Below are positions 57,749 to 64,000 of a stretch of DNA of 64,000 nucleotides, piece after piece. The stretch lies in assembly GCF_000344685.1 (NCBI RefSeq), contig NW_006920418.1, positions 217,629-281,628 on the forward strand, read 5' to 3'. The notes beneath the pieces were generated by a model. The model was not told the DNA's origin. It searched no databases and saw only the letters and a list, made by a program, of their open reading frames with translations. Source of the stretch: Gloeophyllum trabeum ATCC 11539 (Eukaryota; Basidiomycota; Agaricomycetes; Gloeophyllales; Gloeophyllaceae). Both the position numbers and the translations under genes were made by a program. Within the stretch, counting starts at the first letter, position 1. Each line of letters opens with the position of its first letter.

Positions 57749-59645
57749 TCAGTTACTAACGTTACCATTGGACAACTGGGAAGCGTTCAGTTCGCGGGCC
57801 CTTTCCTTTGCACGTTCTCGAAGGACGCCCCATTCAACCCACCAATTGTCGGCTTCGTCCTCGGCGTTGTAGCCCCACAGCTCCTTGATCTCCTCCCACT
57901 GCTCGCTATTGCTATCGCCTCCGCTGCTATTGCCCAGAACGTTCAGCCCGGCCTCATGCTTCTCCCTCATACTTCGGTCACGAGCTTCCTGCATGGGGCA
58001 TGGAGGCATGGCCATGAACATAAGGTTTCCCATTTCTTGCTTCAGGACGCCAGAGCAGCGATTCTGCCTGAGATCTTGGAATGCGTATAGGAAGTTGGGA
58101 ATCTGATCTTCACTTTTTAGATGCGAGAACAGTTTGGCTAGGACTGCCGCATCTTCTAACCCCATTGCGCTCCCTTGGATGGAACCCGGCTGCAGGTGGT
58201 GAGTACGTGGATGTCCGTAAATGAGATTGTCATTTAGCGGGACTTACAGGTAGCGTATGCGCGGCCTCGCCTATGAGGAGGAGTCTTCCATCGTTATGGA
58301 CCCAGTCTTCGAGTTCGCCTTGTTCGATCACTCGCAACCTCGCGGGGGCCGCTGCTAAGGTGGCCAGTTTTTGCAATCTTTGTCAGGGAAACAATCAGAA
58401 CTAGGCCATTCCGCTCCGAGATATCTGAGACACTGCTACCTTTTCTCACTGGTCCTCATCACTTCACGTAGGCGGCTTATTGGTACCGAGTCTTCCCATG
58501 ATCCGTCTCCTTCCCCGTCATCCGGTGCGTATATATTCATGGCAAAATCTTCCTGTCCGCCCTTATTGAGCGGTACCTTTAGTAGGTTGCATGTGCTCGC
58601 ATGAATAATCACGCTTACGACGGGATAAAGAAGCACTGAATGACCATCACCAAACCACACGAATTGAGTATGCTGATCACCATGTTGAGCTACGATGGCC
58701 GCGTACAAGAGATTGGCTGAACCTACGTGTTCTTGCTCCACGAAATATCTTAATTCAGGGTCATTTCGAATTTTGTCACCAGGGACCACAGTGCTGACGG
58801 AAGTTCAGTGTGGCCCATGCGCGGCAGAAGGCGAGAAGAGCTCACTTGTAGAAAGCGTGGCGGGCGGGCCCGTTCAAGGATTGGCCACCAGCAAGCAACT
58901 CTCGTGATATACCAGAAGGTCCGTCCGCGCCAATGATCACGTCGCCAGAAATCACCTCGGTGGATGCCAGAGTGACGGTTCTGTTTGTTGGGTCAATCGA
59001 CACCACTTGTGCTCGATCTCGAATTTGTGCTCCAGCGCGTTCGGCGGCCTCGCGTAGCATGCTACGCAGATCTGCATGCTGGCCAACGCTCGTCAAACTT
59101 GTTTTACCTCGGAAGGTAGAAGACGTACTTACGTGGCAAAACACAAATTCACCGCCCGCCTCTTTCAACACCTCTTGGTCCCACACATGCGTTCCTAACA
59201 GAAATCCGGTCTCGTCTGAAACACAATGAGCGCTGTGGTGACATCAGGAGTGGAGAAGACATACATATCGAGAGGAAAGTCGCGCCAGACACCACTGAGA
59301 TATCCCGTAGCTGTGGTTCAAAGCCCCAATACTTGAGGATCTTCGACATATTGGGCGGCAGCCTGCAGCCGCCCGCGACCTTTACCTCCAAGAGATGTCA
59401 TGAGCGGGTATAATGCGAAGCCAAGGACGATGTAACACACCTGGTCAGTACCGTCATCTTTCTCCAGGACCAGTACACGATGACCTATTCGCCGCAGCGC
59501 CAGCGCACACGCGAGTCCTGCGATTCCGCCTCCAATTATGATGAAGTCGATCGTCAGTCGGGGAACAGCCTGTATTGAAGCCTGCTCGCGCCCGTCAGAT
59601 GAAAGCTGACCAGTGCGGGACGCCAGCACTCACTCGCACGGCCAT
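57749..59645 (-). pseudogene. FAD-dependent monooxygenase, salicylate-hydroxylase-like, with one-base frameshift
   Basis: Flavin monooxygenase of the PHBH/salicylate hydroxylase class. Exons: 59645-59634, 59581-59441, 59385-59265, 59215-59133, 59078-58846, 58793-58619, 58576-58440, 58378-58248, 58189-57749; about 491 residues if read through. Motifs: DFIIIGGGIAGLACALALRR (FAD dinucleotide fold), CRLPPNMSKIL, DVIIGADGPSG, and LLLIGEAAHTLPPGS (second FAD motif). In exon 8, near 58320, minus GAACAAAGGCGAA has one A too many. The frame leaves IEQGELEDW and soon meets a stop, so as given the gene is broken just before the second FAD motif. Everything else is intact, so a homopolymer error is as likely as a real null. 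Substrate unknown. The four-codon first exon (MAVR) is inferred. Confidence 0.85.
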
Positions 59646-62085
59646 AGTTAGCAAGAAACGAGGACTTTCAACGTCGCCCGACGGGGGAAGTGGTGGAGGT
59701 AGGTGTGGAATTGAGAAGGCACCGGTAATTTAGAGTGACGAGCTTCTTTCATTACAGAGACTTTCCCGCAGAGCAGGGTCGCCTCTTGCCAATTACTGAC
59801 TGGTCGCCGTTAGACTTCCTTACGTGGTGAGATCAAACCGAAAATCGCCCAAGCGAAATTCACCGTCATCCTCTCGTCGCTTGGGGGTCAGACGCCGGCA
59901 CAAATACCTTCTTTGACAACTTCACGTGGGCCAATAGGCGGGATCTAGAATTGGCGCTTTTGCCGAGATCTAATCTGTGGCAAGCTGCATCTCGCGAAAT
60001 AGGCTCATAGCTCACAGAATGAATTTGCCGAAGCAGCGAGATTCTATGTGATCTCGCAGTGCGCTGCGATTGCCAGGCAGAAGGCTGGAGCGCCACAGAT
60101 GCACTTGCCACACGAGACGGCAAGTTGAACGGAAGCATCTGGGGGGGATCTTGACGTTTGTGAAAAATCATTTTCGGCTAAGCGAGACTTGGCTTACACG
60201 GAGAGAGGAGTTCAGCGCCAATTGGTCCTTGGAGAGCCTATGGGAGGGCGTGATCATACACTAGCCTTTTATCTAGACCCTCTCTAGCCTCGGAGTGCGC
60301 GATACTCAGCCATTGCTAGGACCTGGCAGCCAGAGTTTCGCTCATGGGTGAGGACCCTTCATAGTTGCTTACCACCAACATTATTAATTCCACTGTTTAT
60401 GGCGGCTGTTTGGATGCTAGTAAAGTAGATGACTCAACGCCGTCCGTTCGACGATCGTATACAATAAATATCGCCAGCCTAGGGAACCTCCGAGCTCCCA
60501 GCACGGCATGAATAGTAAATCAGACAAGGGCTCTCATTCCGGGTATACAGCATTATTACAACGCGATGGGTTTGTACCTATACTGGGAAAGCCAGTCACC
60601 GGACGGAGCCGTCGTGGCCGATAAGCGCGAGCTACTGATGATAAGGAGTCCCAGAATGGGCCAGAAAGTGAGCGGAAGTCTTAGATCGAGTGACCTTTGG
60701 CTTTACCGGAGGCCTTGGTCGACTCGAATATACGCAGGTGCCAATACGACGCTATCCAGCGTGCCCGATGGCTAGGTTAGTACCACGTCCTTTCCCCATA
60801 CACTGATGTGTCTCAAACACGAGCTCATAGAGGGCACGTCGGATTTTAACCAGCCGCAGAATACTGTGCACCGACTGCCGGCTGACTCTACTATTTGCCA
60901 CCTGTATGGTGAGGACCCTCTCGGCGTGCCAATTCGAGGCCATTATCCAGGGAGAAGTTCCTGTATTCAACCGCCGAGTATCGGCGTGCATCACAGGTAG
61001 CACTGGTCGGGGACTGCAGTGTACCTGAGTCAAGAAGGCCAGGACGTGACAAAACGGGTAAGCGTCCAGGGCAATCATTCTGGGTTGGTAGTCCATGAAG
61101 GTCCCCGTTTAGATGCTGCCGGCGTACATGCACCCTCAAATTGCAACGTCAATGAGGATGCTGAATATTATTGCCGGCTCGGATCCCACCAGTTACGGTT
61201 ACAGTCTACCAGTGTGCCAGAGGAACGCGCCCGAGGCGGGTCTTCCGGCAAGTATCCCGAGATGCCCAAGAAGACCGAGCATGAAGGCTGCACGGACCGC
61301 GGCCGTCTGAAACAAGAGGTTGAATTCGCAAGGTTAGCAGTCGTGACTAAAGGAAGTTTGTCTTGGAGAATCTCCTAGGCAAGGATATCGATATCTAGCA
61401 AGGATATCCGTACATCAAGTTGCCTAGGATGAGACGTAGCAGAGGTGTTCATAGACGTTCACCTCCATAGTACACGACGTGTCGCAGGACGTCGTCGGTT
61501 CGTAGCTTCCCTAATGATCCGACATACCCAGGCGTAACCCAAGGGCTTCGTGATGTGATCCGCGGTCAGGATATGCTTCTCAGTAATGGAGGGATTCCGT
61601 AAAGGTGGCTGCAAGGACTGGCGGAATTGCCGGAGTCGCCGTAGCCGCACAGAATGCTGTCATCGTGGTAGAAAGTCAGCTCTGCAATTATTTATTTTTC
61701 TCGGCGAACAAAAAGAATACGCACTTAACGATGGAAGTTCTGCCAGCTTTTCAAGTCGCCACAACTTGAGACTTGAGTCGGATCGTACAGTCAGAATTTG
61801 GTGGGTGCGTCTGATTTCTCATCGAGCAAGCAGCTCAGCCTTGACACTCCTCTTCGACTCGTAAGTCAGAACGGCGTGAATGACTACAGGCTACCGAACA
61901 CAGCGAAGAGCCACTCGAAAATCTTTTCGCCTTTCTATGCCCGCCACCGCGGCCACGTGCTTCGCGATCCCGCTCAGTACCCGGTGAACGCTTGGGGAGG
62001 AAAAACCAGCCATGGCCAAGATGTCTGATTCATCCCCTCAAAACTTGGCCAGACGTTCTGGTCTATCCGCCCTCATCAAGCCGCG
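59646..62085. other. Stretch without a supportable gene
   Basis: 2.4 kb. Plus frames at 61019-61378 and 61586-61864 exceed 90 codons but show no motif, no repeat and no good splice partners. Probably intergenic or decayed sequence. Confidence 0.4.
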
Positions 62086-63396
62086 ATGTCCTCAGGATCC
62101 TCGCTAACCGCGCAGCTACATGCCGCCCTAAAATCCCGCGACGAGCGTAACATCCGGCGCACACTTCCAAACCCGTCCCCATCCCGCGTCCCTAACCTCG
62201 TCGACTTCTCCTCGAACGACTACCTTTCTCTCAGCATTCACCCTCCCCTGCGAGCGCGCTTCCTCGACAAGCTCCAAAATGCACCCCAAATCCTTGGGTC
62301 AGGCGGCTCGCGCCTGCTCGTGAACGGGCAGGCACACACTGCCCTCGAAAGCCGCCTGGAGCGGTTCTTCAACGCGCCCAGTGCGCTCCTGTTCAACTCA
62401 GGCTTCGACGCGAACGTCGGGTTCTTCTCCACCGTCCCGCAGCACGGGGATGCGGTGGTTACGGATGAAGCGATCCACGCGTCGGTGCACGACGGGATCC
62501 GTGCCTCACGCGTCGGGAAAAGCGGGCATCGTACATTCTCTCACAACGATCTACCATCTCTAGAGACTCTGCTACAACAACTCCTGGCGGATAACCTGAC
62601 TCTCAAGGATGGGCGGAATAGCGTGTTCGTCGCGGTGGAGAGCCTATACAGCATGGACGGCACATTCGCGCCTCTACCAGATATCGTAAGGTTATTGGAG
62701 AGCTTGTTCCCAGCGCGGAACGCGTACCTCGTTGTAGACGAGGCGCACGCGACGGGTATCTATGGACCGCAAGGGCGCGGGCTGGTCGCGCACTACGGAC
62801 TCGAGGACAGGGTCCTCGCCAGGCTGCACACGTTCGGGAAGGCGTTGGCGGGCACGGGCGGTGCGTCGTCTTAAGCAGCTCTAGATCTTCAAGCACGCTC
62901 AGGCCCCGCGCAGCTGTGATCCTAACGACGCCGTTGATACGTGATTACTTGCTCAACTACGCGCGCACGCTGATATACACCACTGCGCTCAGCTACCCGA
63001 ATATCATCGCCGTCGAGTGCGCCTTCGACATGCTCGAGAACCGCGAAGCGGAAAAGGTATCTACAATCCTCCCCCTCCCCCTTCTCTTTTCTCTTCCCGC
63101 TCAGACACCCACAGCTCGCAACCCACCTCCTACACCTCTCCACGTTATTCACCGCCCTCCTCCGCCCACGCCTCGCCTGCATCCCAGCACACATCCTCTC
63201 CCTCCCGGCCTCCCTGTTCTCTCCCCCCTTGCCTTCGCCCATAATCCCGCTGATGACCTCTCGCCCGCGCCCGCTCTCCGCGTACCTCCTGCAACAAGGT
63301 ATGAATGCGCGCCCGATAACGTGGCCGACGGTGCCGAAGGACGCGGACCGCGTGCGCGTGTGTTTGCGCGCCGGGATGGGGGAGGGGGAGGTGAAG
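62086..63396 (+). CDS. 8-amino-7-oxononanoate synthase-like PLP enzyme (cut by gap)
   Basis: Alpha-oxoamine synthase family (BioF-like, class II aminotransferase fold), which joins an amino acid to an acyl thioester; BioF itself makes the KAPA step of biotin synthesis. Exons 62086-62860, 62914-63056 and 63115 onward, running into the N gap at 63397; 400 codons visible. Motifs: LVDFSSNDYLSLS, GSGGSRLLVNGQ, ALLFNSGFDANVG, the PLP-aspartate in VVDEAHATG, the PLP-lysine in HTFGKALAGTGAV, and SYPNIIAVECAFD. The last visible part, VRVCLRAGM, is near the expected C-terminus, so few residues are missing. Biotin synthesis is likely but other oxoamine synthases look similar. Confidence 0.9.
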
Positions 63397-64000
63397 NNNN
63401 NNNNNNNNNNNNNNNNNNNNNNNNNNNNNNNNNNNNNNNNNNNNNNNNNNNNNNNNNNNNNNNNNNNNNNNNNNNNNNNNNNNNNNNNNNNNNNNNNNNN
63501 NNNNNNNNNNNNNNNNNNNNNNNNNNNNNNNNNNNNNNNNNNNNNNNNNNNNNNNNNNNNNNNNNNNNNNNNNNNNNNNNNNNNNNNNNNNNNNNNNNNN
63601 NNNNNNNNNNNNNNNNNNNNNNNNNNNNNNNNNNNNNNNNNNNNNNNNNNNNNNNNNNNNNNNNNNNNNNNNNNNNNNNNNNNNNNNNNNNNNNNNNNNN
63701 NNNNNNNNNNNNNNNNNNNNNNNNNNNNNNNNNNNNNNNNNNNNNNNNNNNNNNNNNNNNNNNNNNNNNNNNNNNNNNNNNNNNNNNNNNNNNNNNNNNN
63801 NNNNNNNNNNNNNNNNNNNNNNNNNNNNNNNNNNNNNNNNNNNNNNNNNNNNNNNNNNNNNNNNNNNNNNNNNNNNNNNNNNNNNNNNNNNNNNNNNNNN
63901 NNNNNNNNNNNNNNNNNNNNNNNNNNNNNNNNNNNNNNNNNNNNNNNNNNNNNNNNNNNNNNNNNNNNNNNNNNNNNNNNNNNNNNNNNNNNNNNNNNNN
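63397..64000. other. Assembly gap, N to window end
   Basis: 604 N. Hides the end of the BioF-like gene. Confidence 0.99.

Noticed and set aside
61019..61378. 119-codon plus frame
   Set aside because: No motif or splice partner; composition like the surrounding intergenic DNA.
1..64000. CRISPR arrays, rRNA, tRNA, secondary-metabolite cluster
   Set aside because: No spaced repeats, no conserved RNA gene boxes that I could recognise by eye, and no PKS, NRPS or terpene synthase; CRISPR is not expected in a fungal nucleus.

Overview
The window looks like nuclear DNA of a filamentous basidiomycete (Agaricomycetes, possibly Polyporales). Coding frames only close when many 45-60 bp GT-AG introns are removed. 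Several products are typical of that group: a FunK1-like kinase, a SPX-domain phosphate transporter, an APSES regulator and a CaaX pheromone precursor. No bacterial or organellar features were seen. All exon models were made by eye from splice sites and frame closure; I ran no searches.

Layout. 0-2.3 kb: the 5' part of Ku70 (-) diverges from a PP2A activator (+). 3.9-5.6 kb: ornithine decarboxylase. 6.6-8.0 kb: an APSES/KilA-N regulator. 8-14.8 kb: no gene I can support. 14.8-15.6 kb: SDH3 (-). 16.7 kb: a 41-residue pheromone precursor (-). 19.6-24.5 kb: a locally duplicated block on the minus strand, made of an ankyrin/MYND protein, aldo-keto reductase 1, a first-exon relic of the MYND gene, and aldo-keto reductase 2 with a one-base frameshift. 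25.0 kb: COA6. 26.6 kb: an orphan Ser/Arg-rich protein. 27.8-29.1 kb: an alpha/beta hydrolase (-). 29.8 kb: a PIF/Harbinger-like MITE. 30.4-31.9 kb: a FunK1-like kinase (-). 32.8-33.7 kb: a well-formed five-exon gene with no family I recognise. 34.3-37.6 kb: a 15-exon SPX-DASS phosphate transporter (-), diverging from a 1,228-residue TBC Rab-GAP (37.9-41.8 kb).

42.0-44.8 kb holds one TIR transposon nested in a sister copy, broken by an N gap that is probably an assembly artefact. 45.9-47.1 kb: an F-box/LRR-like single-exon protein (-). 47.9-49.2 kb: a secreted HExxH metalloprotease-like protein. 50.8-53.5 kb: an aldehyde dehydrogenase with a long repetitive N-terminus. 53.8-54.8 kb: casein kinase II beta (-), diverging from GUP1 (55.2-57.5 kb). 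57.7-59.6 kb: a FAD monooxygenase (-) with a one-base frameshift. 62.1-63.4 kb: an 8-amino-7-oxononanoate synthase-like enzyme running into the terminal N gap.

Most genes are unrelated housekeeping or accessory functions; there is no biosynthetic cluster. The most interesting points are the pheromone precursor, the duplicated MYND/AKR block with relic exon, the nested TIR elements with their gap artefact, the orphan gene at 32.8 kb and the repetitive N-terminal fusion on the ALDH.
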